Assembly: GCF_013282215.1 (NCBI RefSeq)
Contig: NZ_CP048103.1
Span: 3,224,001 to 3,288,000, forward strand
Origin: Kroppenstedtia eburnea
GTDB lineage: Bacteria; Bacillota; Bacilli; Thermoactinomycetales; DSM-45169
Direction: 5' to 3'
DNA: 64,000 nt
The notes beneath the pieces were generated by a model. The model was not told the DNA's origin. It saw only the letters and a list, made by a program, of their open reading frames with translations, and searched no databases. Positions 15,913 to 24,806 of the stretch are shown one piece after another; position 1 is the stretch's first letter; each line of letters starts with the position of its first letter. The translations under genes were made by a program, and so were the position numbers.

Positions 15913-17784
15913 ATGGCAATGGTTGAACCGATCTTTTTCCACCCTGTTTTCAAGGAAAGAATTTGGGGCGGAAGAAAAATGGCGGGTTACGGATATGAAT
16001 TGCCGGAAGGAAGAGTGGGAGAATGCTGGCTGATCTCCGCCCATGCCCATGGGGTCAGCGAGGTCAATGGAGGAGAGTTCCGGGGGAAAACCTTGCAACA
16101 ACTGTGGCAGGAGCAACCCGGGTTGTTCGGCAACCCTCCGGCAGGAAAATTCCCTCTCCTGATCAAACTCCTCGATGCAACCCGTGATTTATCAGTGCAA
16201 GTGCATCCTGATGACTCCTATGCCCGCAAACATGAACAAGAGGCTTACGGAAAAGCTGAATGCTGGTATGTGGTGGAGTGCGAAGAGGGAGCCGAGCTGA
16301 TCCTCGGCCATACTGCCGCCACCAAAGAAGAGTTGGAATCAATGATCCACACGGGACAGTGGACGGATCTGCTGCAACGCATCCCCATCCAGCCGGGAGA
16401 TTTTTTCTTTATTCCCAGCGGAACCGTCCACGCTCTCTGCCGTGGCACCGTTGTGCTGGAAGTGCAGCAGAGTTCGGATGCCACTTATCGTTTATACGAT
16501 TATGACCGTAGGGACCAAAATGGAAGAAAGAGAGAGCTCCATCTGAAGAAAGGGCTGGATGTGATTCAGGTTCCCCATATCCGGTCCATGGAAGAAAGAA
16601 GGACGTTGAAAGAAGGGGAGAACCTGGTTGAAACGTTGACTGAAAACAGCCAATTTTCCCTGCGCAGAATCCAGCTGCGGGGAGAATTGTCCATGTCACC
16701 CCACCGGACATATGCCCTGGGAAACCTGCTGAAGGGTTCGGCCCACCTGATCACAGACGGAGGAATCCATCCGCTGAAACAAGGGGACAGCTTCCTGCTC
16801 CCCCATGACTTGGGTGACTACTCCCTCAGAGGCCATGCTGAACTGTTTATCACCGAACCGGCCCCCGCTAAAGGGTATAATATGAGAAGACAAGCAAAAG
16901 CTGCAGTGGATCTCGGCGGTACAAACCTCCGGGCGGCGGCAGTGCTGTCAGACGGAACCATCGGCAGGATGCTGACCACCCAAACCTTTGCCCATCTGGG
17001 TCCCGACTATGTAATCCACAACATGATCCAACTGCTTCATTCGCTGCAGAGTGAATGGGCCTTCGACTCCGTCGGAATCGCCTCCCCCGGCCCGCTGGAT
17101 GCACGTCGGGGCTTGATCCTCAATCCTCCCAATCTTCCCGGGTGGGAGATGATTCCTCTGAAAGAACGTTTGGAGTCGGCCCTGAACTTGCCGGTTCATA
17201 TCGAGAACGATGCCAATGCAGCCGCCCTCGGGGAAGCCCTGTTCGGTGCCGGCAAAGGCAAACAGAGTGTCTTCTATATGACGGTCAGTACCGGCATCGG
17301 CGGGGGATTCGTCTATGATGGAAGAATCATCCGGGGAGCACATAGCTGCGCCGCCGAAATCGGCAACATGGTGATCGATCCCCACGGACCGGAACATCCG
17401 CTGCTGAACCGAGGAGCCCTGGAAGTGATGGCCAGCGGAACCGCCCTGAATCGACGGATTCAAAAGGAGTTGAGCAACTTGGACGGCGCCGCGGCGCTCT
17501 TCCGCTCTGCCGCAGACGGGAATTCTGCGGCAAAGCAAATGGTGGAGGAATTTTTACAAAGCCTTTCCATCGGGATCGCCAATATCATCCATGTGGTGGA
17601 CCCGGACCTCCTCATTATCGGCGGCGGTGTGCTTCAATCCAAAGACTGGTTCTGGGAGCCATTGCTGCAAAAGGTGCAACCATACCTCTACCCCCAACTG
17701 CGGGACAAGGTGGAAATCAAACCGGCGGCTCTTGGGGGAAACTCCGGCTTGATCGGCGTGGCGCATCTGGGCCGCCAGCTGTGA
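15913..17784 (+). CDS. gmuF-gmuE: Fused mannose-6-phosphate isomerase and ROK sugar kinase
   Basis: 623 aa, two complete enzymes in one frame. Residues 1-323 are a type-I phosphomannose isomerase: zinc ligands in VQVHPDDSYA, KAECWYV and SGTVHAL. From residue 324 (MRRQAKAAVDLGGTNLRAA) a ROK kinase follows, with the ATP loop DLGGTN and the substrate/catalytic loop ENDANAAALGE. Free PMI is about 315 aa and ROK about 290-300 aa, so nothing is missing and no stop lies between them. The kinase lacks the CxCGxxGCxE zinc cluster usual in ROK enzymes. An internal ATG (16882) with AAAGGG upstream could also give free kinase. In Bacillus gmu the two are separate genes. The start ATG has AAGGGG upstream. 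Confidence 0.88.
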   Translation: MAMVEPIFFHPVFKERIWGGRKMAGYGYELPEGRVGECWLISAHAHGVSEVNGGEFRGKTLQQLWQEQPGLFGNPPAGKFPLLIKLLDATRDLSVQVHPDDSYARKHEQEAYGKAECWYVVECEEGAELILGHTAATKEELESMIHTGQWTDLLQRIPIQPGDFFFIPSGTVHALCRGTVVLEVQQSSDATYRLYDYDRRDQNGRKRELHLKKGLDVIQVPHIRSMEERRTLKEGENLVETLTENSQFSLRRIQLRGELSMSPHRTYALGNLLKGSAHLITDGGIHPLKQGDSFLLPHDLGDYSLRGHAELFITEPAPAKGYNMRRQAKAAVDLGGTNLRAAAVLSDGTIGRMLTTQTFAHLGPDYVIHNMIQLLHSLQSEWAFDSVGIASPGPLDARRGLILNPPNLPGWEMIPLKERLESALNLPVHIENDANAAALGEALFGAGKGKQSVFYMTVSTGIGGGFVYDGRIIRGAHSCAAEIGNMVIDPHGPEHPLLNRGALEVMASGTALNRRIQKELSNLDGAAALFRSAADGNSAAKQMVEEFLQSLSIGIANIIHVVDPDLLIIGGGVLQSKDWFWEPLLQKVQPYLYPQLRDKVEIKPAALGGNSGLIGVAHLGRQL

Positions 17785-17825
17785 AACCTGAAAGATCCGA
17801 CTACGAAAACGACAGGTGATAGGTG

Positions 17826-18551
17826 ATGGGGCAAGTAAAATATATACAAATTGCAGATGAAATCCGGGATCGAATCACCCGGGGAGATTACTCTCCGGAT
17901 CAAGCCATCCCCGATGAAATGTCTCTGGCCAAGGAATTTGGATGCAGCCGGATGACGATGAAGAAGGCACTGGAAGTATTGGTGTTTGAGGGGTTGCTTT
18001 ATCGAAAGCGGGGTCACGGAACCTTTATTCTTCAGTCTCCGCTGCAGCAGGATCAGGTAAATGTGTTGAGTGGAGAGACGATCGGCTTGACGGCCAGCGC
18101 CAAAGGGAGACAGGTCACCAGCCAAGTGATCGCTTTTCACGTTGCCTTTCCCGATCCGGAGGTGGCCAAGCATCTGAGCATCGATCAAGAAACGCCCGTC
18201 TATCATATCCAGCGACTCCGATTCATTGACGGGGAGCCCTACGTGATGGAGCGAACTTACATGCCCTCCCCGCTGATCACAGGGCTCAATGAAAAGGTGC
18301 TCCAAGGGTCTGTCTATCAGTATATCCAGGAGAATTTGGGCTTGACAATTTCCAGTTCCCATAAGATGATTCGAGCCGACAAACCCCATGAACTGGATCG
18401 GAAATACCTGGATTGTGCGCCGAATGACCCCATTTTGGAAGTGGAGCAAGTGGTTTACTTAAGCAACGGAACTCCCTTTGAATACTCCTTCTCCCGCCAT
18501 CGCTATGATAAGTTCGTATTCACCGTGATCAACATTCAACGCTCGCAATGA
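17826..18551 (+). CDS. gmuR: GntR/HutC-family sugar-phosphate repressor
   Basis: 241 aa. An N-terminal winged helix (about 5-70: YIQIADEIRDRITRGDYSPD ... MSLAKEFGCSRMTMKKALE) is followed by a UTRA ligand-binding domain (about 90-235). Members such as GmuR, BglR-type YydK and TreR repress PTS operons and are released by the sugar phosphate. It follows the PMI-ROK gene by about 40 bp and is probably co-transcribed, giving autoregulation through the inverted repeat at 15861. Confidence 0.85.
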   Translation: MGQVKYIQIADEIRDRITRGDYSPDQAIPDEMSLAKEFGCSRMTMKKALEVLVFEGLLYRKRGHGTFILQSPLQQDQVNVLSGETIGLTASAKGRQVTSQVIAFHVAFPDPEVAKHLSIDQETPVYHIQRLRFIDGEPYVMERTYMPSPLITGLNEKVLQGSVYQYIQENLGLTISSSHKMIRADKPHELDRKYLDCAPNDPILEVEQVVYLSNGTPFEYSFSRHRYDKFVFTVINIQRSQ

Positions 18552-18649
18552 CCGGGAATCCCTGCCTAACTGCTGGCTCAGAACAACGGTTTCCCTGGTA
18601 TTCTGTCCCCCATCAGCCGATTCCCCACCAGAATTGTTCACTTGATTTT

Positions 18650-18676
18650 ACCGCCCCCAGCTCAGCTGGGGGCGGT
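18650..18676. terminator. Strong GC hairpin after the GntR gene
   Basis: ACCGCCCCCAGCT and AGCTGGGGGCGGT form a 13-bp perfect inverted repeat around one base. T-rich DNA (TTGATTTT) precedes it, which would make it a minus-strand terminator, but the only gene that could use it on the plus strand is GntR. The rest of 18552-18888 holds no recognisable feature. Confidence 0.5.
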
Positions 18677-18888
18677 TCACTTTGAGGACCCCCTTTTTAC
18701 AGGAGGATTGTCTCATATTGATTCGCTAGAAAAAATTTTCAGTGGGGGATTGAGGATCACCTGAAGTGTCTTTGGATGGCCGGGAACAAATGAAGCGAAA
18801 TGTGAACCCTCCTGCCAGCACGCATTCACAATGCTCCCAGTTTGCTAAAATTGAGAAAACAGCGGTCCGAAAGGGGATGGATCCGGTC

Positions 18889-20637
18889 ATGGACAGGCTC
18901 AAGGGACTGAATACTCTGCGCAATCAGATCCTGTCTGTCTACCTCGTGGTCATGCTGTTCGTCTTGGCCATTGTATCCTTCTTCGTTTACAACCAAGTAT
19001 CGGCACTGGTGAAAAAGAATGCTGAAAACCAGATGAAACAGACGGCCATTGAAGCCAATGGCAGAATGGAAACACTTTATAATCAAGTGGATACCTTGTC
19101 CAGCCAACTTGTAACAGATAAAAGGATTCAGCAGAAGCTTCTGTCCATGGCTGAGGGAAATTCACCAGATTTTTCGGAGAGACAAACACTTGCACGTATT
19201 ATCGGTAACTATCAAGTCTACTCCGAGGGCATTCAGGCATTTGAACTTTATACTTCCGAAGGAGACCGAATTTACCCTTTTGATGATACCCAACTTTCGA
19301 ACCGGATTCATCCCAAGTGGATTGAACAGGCAGAGAGCGGCAAAGGAAGAGTAATATGGGCAGGCAAAGATCCCGTGAATGGCAATTATTCCCTTATGAT
19401 CCGAAGAATCAATTTGTTGGACCACTGGTTTACAAACGGAGGCTATTTGATCACCCGCATCGATAACAGCTATTTTCAGATGAATGGTTTGACTTCCAAT
19501 GAGGGGCAACGGGAGTTTATGATGCTACTGGACCAAAACCGGACCCCCATCACTTCAAACTATCAGGGCAACCTGGAAAGTGTGTTGGAGAAAGGGATGA
19601 AGAATATCCGGATCGAAGAGACGGATTATATGGTTGTGAAGGAACGATCGGAACTGACCGGATGGACTCTGGTCGTATTCAAACCGATGAACCTCCTCTT
19701 AGAAGGTGTTTCGACGGTGAGAACATCCATTCTGTTATCCGGTGGAATCGGGGGTGGCATCTTCCTGATCTCATCCTTTTTCTTGTCCAACTTCATTACG
19801 CGGCCGATTCATCAACTGATCGTCACCATGAAAAAAGCCAATCTGGATGTATTGAAGCAGAGTCCCAATATGTTTTCTTCCATTGAAATCATTGAATTAT
19901 ATCGTACCTACAACCAGATGGCTGAGAATATCAATCACCTCATCCAAGAGGTATACGAGAAGGAATTGCTCCGCAGCAGAACTGAACTGAAAGCCCTGCA
20001 AGCCCAGATGGATCCACATTTCCTTTACAACACATTAAATGCCTTGTACTGGACTTTGGAAGAAAGGGAAGAGGAAGATCTTGCTGAACTCGTCGTGGTG
20101 ATGTCCGACCTGTTCCGCTATACCATCGGGAATCCGAAAGAAGATGAGTGGGTGAAAATCCGCAATGAAATCGAACATATTGAAGGGTATTTACAGCTGA
20201 TCAAGATGAGGTTGGGAGACCGAATCCACTGGGAAATATCCGTTAAACCACAGCACCTGGATCAACCCATACCCAAACTGACCCTGCAACCTCTCGTGGA
20301 AAATGCGATCGTTCATGGAATCGAAAACCAAACGGAACCGGGCCAAATCACCATTAAAACCATGGATGCCGAGAACGGGCATATCCGGATCGTGATAACA
20401 GATAACGGGAAGGGAATCGATCCACCCACACTGGAGTGGATCCATCGAAGGATCAAAAATGATGAGGTATCTTCACTAAATGCGAACGGAAAAGGGATCG
20501 CACTTTCCAACATCAACAGAAGACTTCACCTCTATTATGAATCTGTCCAACTCCCCGACCTGCAGCTGGAGAGCACGCCGGGCGGGGAAACCCGGGTAAC
20601 CATTGAAATCCCTGCAAAAAAGGGGGTTCAAAAGTGA
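18889..20637 (+). CDS. YesM-type membrane sensor histidine kinase
   Basis: About 582 aa. TM1 near the start (QILSVYLVVMLFVLAIVSFF), an extracellular sensor region, TM2 (SILLSGGIGGGIFLISSFF) and a HAMP linker are followed by the His_kinase domain QAQMDPHFLYNTL with the phospho-accepting histidine and an HATPase (PLVENAIVHGIENQ, DNGKGI). This subfamily controls ABC sugar uptake with a YesN/AraC-type regulator, encoded next. The start is uncertain: ATG 18877 and 18889 are both near AAAGGGG, and the frame is open from 18766. Confidence 0.88.
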   Translation: MDRLKGLNTLRNQILSVYLVVMLFVLAIVSFFVYNQVSALVKKNAENQMKQTAIEANGRMETLYNQVDTLSSQLVTDKRIQQKLLSMAEGNSPDFSERQTLARIIGNYQVYSEGIQAFELYTSEGDRIYPFDDTQLSNRIHPKWIEQAESGKGRVIWAGKDPVNGNYSLMIRRINLLDHWFTNGGYLITRIDNSYFQMNGLTSNEGQREFMMLLDQNRTPITSNYQGNLESVLEKGMKNIRIEETDYMVVKERSELTGWTLVVFKPMNLLLEGVSTVRTSILLSGGIGGGIFLISSFFLSNFITRPIHQLIVTMKKANLDVLKQSPNMFSSIEIIELYRTYNQMAENINHLIQEVYEKELLRSRTELKALQAQMDPHFLYNTLNALYWTLEEREEEDLAELVVVMSDLFRYTIGNPKEDEWVKIRNEIEHIEGYLQLIKMRLGDRIHWEISVKPQHLDQPIPKLTLQPLVENAIVHGIENQTEPGQITIKTMDAENGHIRIVITDNGKGIDPPTLEWIHRRIKNDEVSSLNANGKGIALSNINRRLHLYYESVQLPDLQLESTPGGETRVTIEIPAKKGVQK

Positions 20638-21422
20638 TCGCCAGGACCATTTTAATCGTGGATGATGAACAAAGAACCCGACAGGGCCTCAAGAAGACGC
20701 TGGATCAGTGGGCTGTGGGGAACTATGAGATCCTCACCGCGGAAGATGGAAAGGCAGCCTGGGAGATCTTTCGCTCCAGGGAGGTGCATCTTTTGATCAC
20801 CGATATTTGCATGCCTGAAATGAACGGACTCCAATTGTTAAAAACATTGAGGACAAATGAACAAAAAACCGTCGTCCTCATTCTTTCGGGATATCCTGAT
20901 TTCGAATATGCCCAGGAAGCCATCCGCCTTGGAGTGGTCAATTATTTGCTGAAGCCCACCAGCAAGAAAAAGCTGATTGAAGCAGTGGAACAAGCCCTTG
21001 AAATCAAAGCCGCCAATGAAAGGATCGAGTACATTCAAAAAGTGGCGGACCCGAGGATCTTACAGATGGAGGAGAACACCCCTCTGAAATTGCCCATCAA
21101 AAAAGCGATCCAATACATCCATGAACACCTGAATGACTCCATCACCCTTAAAAGGGTGGCGGATCATGTCCATTTGAATGCAGCTTACTTCAGTGCCTTG
21201 TTCAAGGAACAAACCGGCCTCAACTTCAGTGAATACCTGACACGTAAAAGGTTGGAGCTGGCCAAAAGCCTGTTGCTGACATCTTCCCTGACCGTTGATG
21301 AGATTTCCCGGAAGTCAGGATACCAAACCCCCAAATATTTCATCAAGGTTTTTAAGGATTATGAAGGGGTGACACCCAGTAAATATCGGAAATCGGCAGC
21401 TGTCAAAGGCCCGTCCGTCTAA
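20634..21422 (+). CDS. YesN-type response regulator with AraC DNA-binding domain
   Basis: 262 aa. Receiver domain 1-125 with the phospho-acceptor D57 (LLITDICMPEMNG) and the conserved lysine in YLLKPTS; C-terminal AraC double helix-turn-helix (about 155-255, LKRVADHVHLNAAYFSALFK ... VTPSKYR). GTG start overlaps the kinase stop by 4 bp and has AAGGGGG upstream. It should activate the ABC transporter genes that follow; the arrangement parallels the two-component-controlled xylo-oligosaccharide importers of thermophilic bacilli. Confidence 0.9.
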   Translation: MIARTILIVDDEQRTRQGLKKTLDQWAVGNYEILTAEDGKAAWEIFRSREVHLLITDICMPEMNGLQLLKTLRTNEQKTVVLILSGYPDFEYAQEAIRLGVVNYLLKPTSKKKLIEAVEQALEIKAANERIEYIQKVADPRILQMEENTPLKLPIKKAIQYIHEHLNDSITLKRVADHVHLNAAYFSALFKEQTGLNFSEYLTRKRLELAKSLLLTSSLTVDEISRKSGYQTPKYFIKVFKDYEGVTPSKYRKSAAVKGPSV

Positions 21423-21445
21423 AGATTGTGGTATTTTTTCCAAAG

Positions 21446-21475
21446 GCGGTCACCTTACCGTCTCTTTTTTTTGAT
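21446..21475 (+). terminator. Weak terminator after the response regulator
   Basis: A short imperfect stem GGCGGT / ACCGTC followed by TCTTTTTTTT. It separates the regulatory pair from the transporter genes. Confidence 0.5.
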
Positions 21476-21519
21476 GCTACGCTTGATTATGACGATACCT
21501 GAAACCGGGAGGTTCATCC

Positions 21520-22821
21520 ATGATCAAAAAGGCGTGTTTCTTCCTGCTTGCCTCTGTTCTTGTTGTCTCCCTCGCTCTGACCGGCTGTTCCAAAGGGGCC
21601 GAAAATGAAAGCGGTTCCGGAAAGGTCATCAAATTCATGCATCTCTGGCCTGCCGGCAGTTCCAAACAGCACCACATGATTGTCCAAGAGATCATTAAAG
21701 AATTTGAATCGGAACACCCGGGAGTCCGTGTGGAAGTGGAAGTACTTGAAAACGAGCAGTACAAAAACAAAATCAAGGTCCTCTCTTCCTCAAACAGATT
21801 GCCCGATGTCGGGTTTACCTGGGCAGCCGGCTATTTGAAGCCTTTCGCCAAGGGAAACCTTTTCGCTCCGCTGGATGACGTCCTGCAAGAGGGCTTGAAA
21901 GACGATTTTGTCAAGGGCACGACAGAAGCCTATGCCGTGGACGGCAAGACGTATGGATTGCCCCTGGAATTGAATATCGCACCCATCTATTACAATAAGA
22001 AAATCTTCAAAGAAAACAACTTGGAAGTTCCAAAAACTTACGAGGAGTTCCAACATGTTGTGAAAACCCTTGAAAGCAAAGGGATTTCCCCCATCGCTCT
22101 GGGTAACAAAGACGCCTGGACAGGTTCCCTCTGGTATATGTATCTGGCTGACCGCATCGGCGGACCGAAAGTATTGAACCAGGCAATTGACCGTTCCGGT
22201 TCCTTCGAAAACCCTGCTCTCGTTTCGGCAGCGGAAGAAATTCAAAAACTTGTGAAAGCCAACGCCTTTAACAAAGGGTTTAACGGCCTTTCCAACGACG
22301 AAGCAAAGTCCGAATTTCTGAACGGGAAAGCGGGGATGTACCTCATGGGAACTTGGGAACTTCCCAACTTTACAACCAATGAAGAGATCCCGCAAGATTT
22401 CCGTGATCAGAGTGGATACTTCAAGTTTCCGACCGTCAAAGACGGTAAGGGGGACATCGACAGCTGGGTGGGCGGACCCGGTGTAGGACTGTTTGTCGCT
22501 CAAAATTCCGAGGTCAAAGAGGAATCCAAGAAATTCGCCAAATTCTTCATTGAAAAATGGGGCGAGCAATCTGTGACAAAAGCCGGTGTAATTCCCGCCA
22601 CAAAGGTGGATACTGACAAATTGGACCTGCCGAAGCTGTATATCGATGTGCTGAATGATTTGAACCAAGCGAGCAACATCACCCTCTTCGCCGATGTTCA
22701 AATGAGCCCATCCGTTGCCGAAACACACTTGAACCTGATCCAGTCCCTCTATGGCAACGAAATCAAGCCGAAGGATTATGCAAAACAGCATGAGACTGCC
22801 TTGAAGAATGAAGAAAACTGA
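21520..22821 (+). CDS. Sugar-binding lipoprotein of ABC importer (probable xylo-oligosaccharides)
   Basis: 433 aa. Signal peptide with lipobox LALTGC, then an SBP_bac_1 fold (IKFMHLWPAGSSKQHHM ... TWAAGYLKPF). It captures a sugar outside the membrane and passes it to the two permeases encoded next. The substrate is inferred from the neighbours: GH52 beta-xylosidase, XylA and XylB. Ribosome site GGGAGG 9 nt before the ATG. No ATPase gene is present in the cluster, so a shared MsmX-type ATPase elsewhere is expected. Confidence 0.9.
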   Translation: MIKKACFFLLASVLVVSLALTGCSKGAENESGSGKVIKFMHLWPAGSSKQHHMIVQEIIKEFESEHPGVRVEVEVLENEQYKNKIKVLSSSNRLPDVGFTWAAGYLKPFAKGNLFAPLDDVLQEGLKDDFVKGTTEAYAVDGKTYGLPLELNIAPIYYNKKIFKENNLEVPKTYEEFQHVVKTLESKGISPIALGNKDAWTGSLWYMYLADRIGGPKVLNQAIDRSGSFENPALVSAAEEIQKLVKANAFNKGFNGLSNDEAKSEFLNGKAGMYLMGTWELPNFTTNEEIPQDFRDQSGYFKFPTVKDGKGDIDSWVGGPGVGLFVAQNSEVKEESKKFAKFFIEKWGEQSVTKAGVIPATKVDTDKLDLPKLYIDVLNDLNQASNITLFADVQMSPSVAETHLNLIQSLYGNEIKPKDYAKQHETALKNEEN

Positions 22822-22901
22822 GTGAAGTGTAAAAAGTGGACATTTCCCGTATTCCGGTGATGTCCTCTCTTATCTCCCTGTGAGGGAAGGGGTGAAATCC
22901 T

Positions 22902-23780
22902 TTGAATCAAGTCATGGCCAACAAAAAAGTGATTTTTCTGTATGTAGCACCTGCTCTCTTGCTGGTTTTAGTCCTGGTATATATCCCCATCGTGCTGACC
23001 GGATATTACGGTCTGATGAAGTGGGACGGAATCGGAGAGATGGAATTCATCGGGTTAAAAAATTACAAAGATCTCATCCAGGATCACCTCTTTTGGGACA
23101 GTGTTTATCACTCCTTCTTACTAGCCCTTTTCTCAGCTCTCAGTTTGATCGGTTATCTCATGATTTCCATCATCTTGGCCGGCAATATCAAAGGAGCGGA
23201 TCTTCTCAGGAAAATTTACTTGATCCCCATGCTGCTCGCCTCTGTGGTGATCGCCCAGCTCTGGATGAAAATCTACCACCCGAGTAACGGAATATTAAAC
23301 CATATCCTGATGAAACTTGGCGTTGTAGACCCTCCTTCCTGGCTGGCCGATCCCCGATTCACCCTGTTTGCGATCATCATCCCGGTGATCTGGCAGTACG
23401 CCGGCTTCTATATTCTGATCTATTATGCTGCTCTGAAGAATATCCCGGAAGAGATTGTGGAAGCTGCAAAAATCGACGGGGCCACCCCATTCCAGATCGC
23501 CACCCGAATCAAGCTTCCATTGATCAAGAGCGTGATCATCGTAACCATCGTGCTTGCGGTTGTGGGTTCGCTAAAGTATTTTGACCTGATATACATCATG
23601 ACCGGCGGCGGACCCAATGGAGCCAGTGAAGTGATGGCCTCCTACATGTACAATCAAGCATTCAAAGGATTTAACTTCGGCTACGCCAGTGCAGTTGGTT
23701 TTTTCCTGCTGGTCATCTGTCTGGTTGCCACCTACCTGATTCGAAAACTGGCTGCAACGGGTCAGGACACCCCTTCTTAG
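22902..23780 (+). CDS. Sugar ABC permease, MalF/UgpA type
   Basis: 292 aa, six TM segments. EAA loop EIVEAAKIDGATPFQIATRI with IKLPLI contacts the ATPase. Start TTG 22902 is favoured by GGGGTG at 22889-22894; ATG 22914 is the alternative. Pairs with the MalG-type permease that follows. A short inverted repeat GGACAT / ATGTCC in the 80 bp between receptor and permease could lower permease expression relative to the receptor. Confidence 0.9.
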   Translation: MNQVMANKKVIFLYVAPALLLVLVLVYIPIVLTGYYGLMKWDGIGEMEFIGLKNYKDLIQDHLFWDSVYHSFLLALFSALSLIGYLMISIILAGNIKGADLLRKIYLIPMLLASVVIAQLWMKIYHPSNGILNHILMKLGVVDPPSWLADPRFTLFAIIIPVIWQYAGFYILIYYAALKNIPEEIVEAAKIDGATPFQIATRIKLPLIKSVIIVTIVLAVVGSLKYFDLIYIMTGGGPNGASEVMASYMYNQAFKGFNFGYASAVGFFLLVICLVATYLIRKLAATGQDTPS

Positions 23781-23782
23781 AC

Positions 23783-23830
23783 AGGCGGGATTGGGTTCCA
23801 CATGCCCTTTCGTCAGGACGTTTTACGAGT
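23783..23830 (+). repeat. Partial palindromic repeat R1, copy 4
   Basis: Only the left arm is kept: AGGCGGGATTGGGTTCCACATG, followed by diverged sequence with TTTTACGAGTGAAG. It lies between the two permease genes without breaking either. Confidence 0.5.
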
Positions 23831-23870
23831 GAAGATCAATTTTTCATAATTCATGGAAAGGAAGCGTGTC

Positions 23871-24761
23871 ATGGACACAGCAAAACCGGTTCAGACTTCA
23901 CACAGAGGGAAGTCTCTCCTGCAAATCAAGAGATTGGCGAACCCGGTGGCATACGGAATCTTGTACTCGTTCCTGATCGTCGTGGCCGCCTGTCAGATTT
24001 ACCCGATTGTCTGGTTGTTCCTTTTCTCCCTGAAAAACAACCAAGAAATATTTAATATGTCACCCTTTTCTCTGCCAACGCAACCGAAATGGGAGAACTA
24101 TGTCAAGGTGTGGACAGAAGGGAACATCGGCCAGTATTTCTTTAACAGTGTCCTCTATACGGTGTCAGCTGCTGTACTGACTGTCCTGTTGGCCAGCATG
24201 GTGACATTTGCGATCACACGGATGAGATGGAAAGCCAGCCAGCCGGTTTTGGGATTGTTCATGATCGGCCTGATGATTCCGGTCCACTCGACCCTCATCC
24301 CGTTATTCGACACATTCACCAAAACCAACCTGATTGACAGCCCACTCTCCATCATCCTTTCATACACCGCCTTTAACCTCCCGATCACAATCATGATTCT
24401 CCTCGGTTTTTATGAGGCCCTGCCCCGTGAGGTGGAGGAGGCGGCGGTGATGGATGGCGCCACCATCCACCATATTTTCTTCCGGCTCACCCTGCCGATG
24501 ACCTTGCCTGTCATCGCGACCACAGCCATCATCAACATGATTTACAACTGGAACGAATTCGTATTCGTCAACACCTTTATCAGTTCAGATACTTATAAAA
24601 CCTTGACCGTCGGTATCCAGAACTTTATCGGTCAGTATACAACGGACTGGGGTGCGATCGGTGCCACGCTCATGATCAGCATCCTTCCCATTCTAATCGC
24701 CTTCTTTCTCCTCAGCAATCGCATCGTCGAAGGGATAACAGCCGGATCCGTAAAGGGATGA
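23871..24761 (+). CDS. Sugar ABC permease, MalG type
   Basis: 296 aa, six TM segments, EAA motif EVEEAAVMDGATIHHIFFRL with LPMTLPV. ATG 23871 is preferred over 23853 because AAAGGAAG lies correctly upstream. Second permease subunit of the xylo-oligosaccharide importer. Confidence 0.9.
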   Translation: MDTAKPVQTSHRGKSLLQIKRLANPVAYGILYSFLIVVAACQIYPIVWLFLFSLKNNQEIFNMSPFSLPTQPKWENYVKVWTEGNIGQYFFNSVLYTVSAAVLTVLLASMVTFAITRMRWKASQPVLGLFMIGLMIPVHSTLIPLFDTFTKTNLIDSPLSIILSYTAFNLPITIMILLGFYEALPREVEEAAVMDGATIHHIFFRLTLPMTLPVIATTAIINMIYNWNEFVFVNTFISSDTYKTLTVGIQNFIGQYTTDWGAIGATLMISILPILIAFFLLSNRIVEGITAGSVKG

Positions 24762-24806
24762 GGCACCCGTCGGAACCTCATCTCTCCATCAACAAGAAAG
24801 CGGGGA

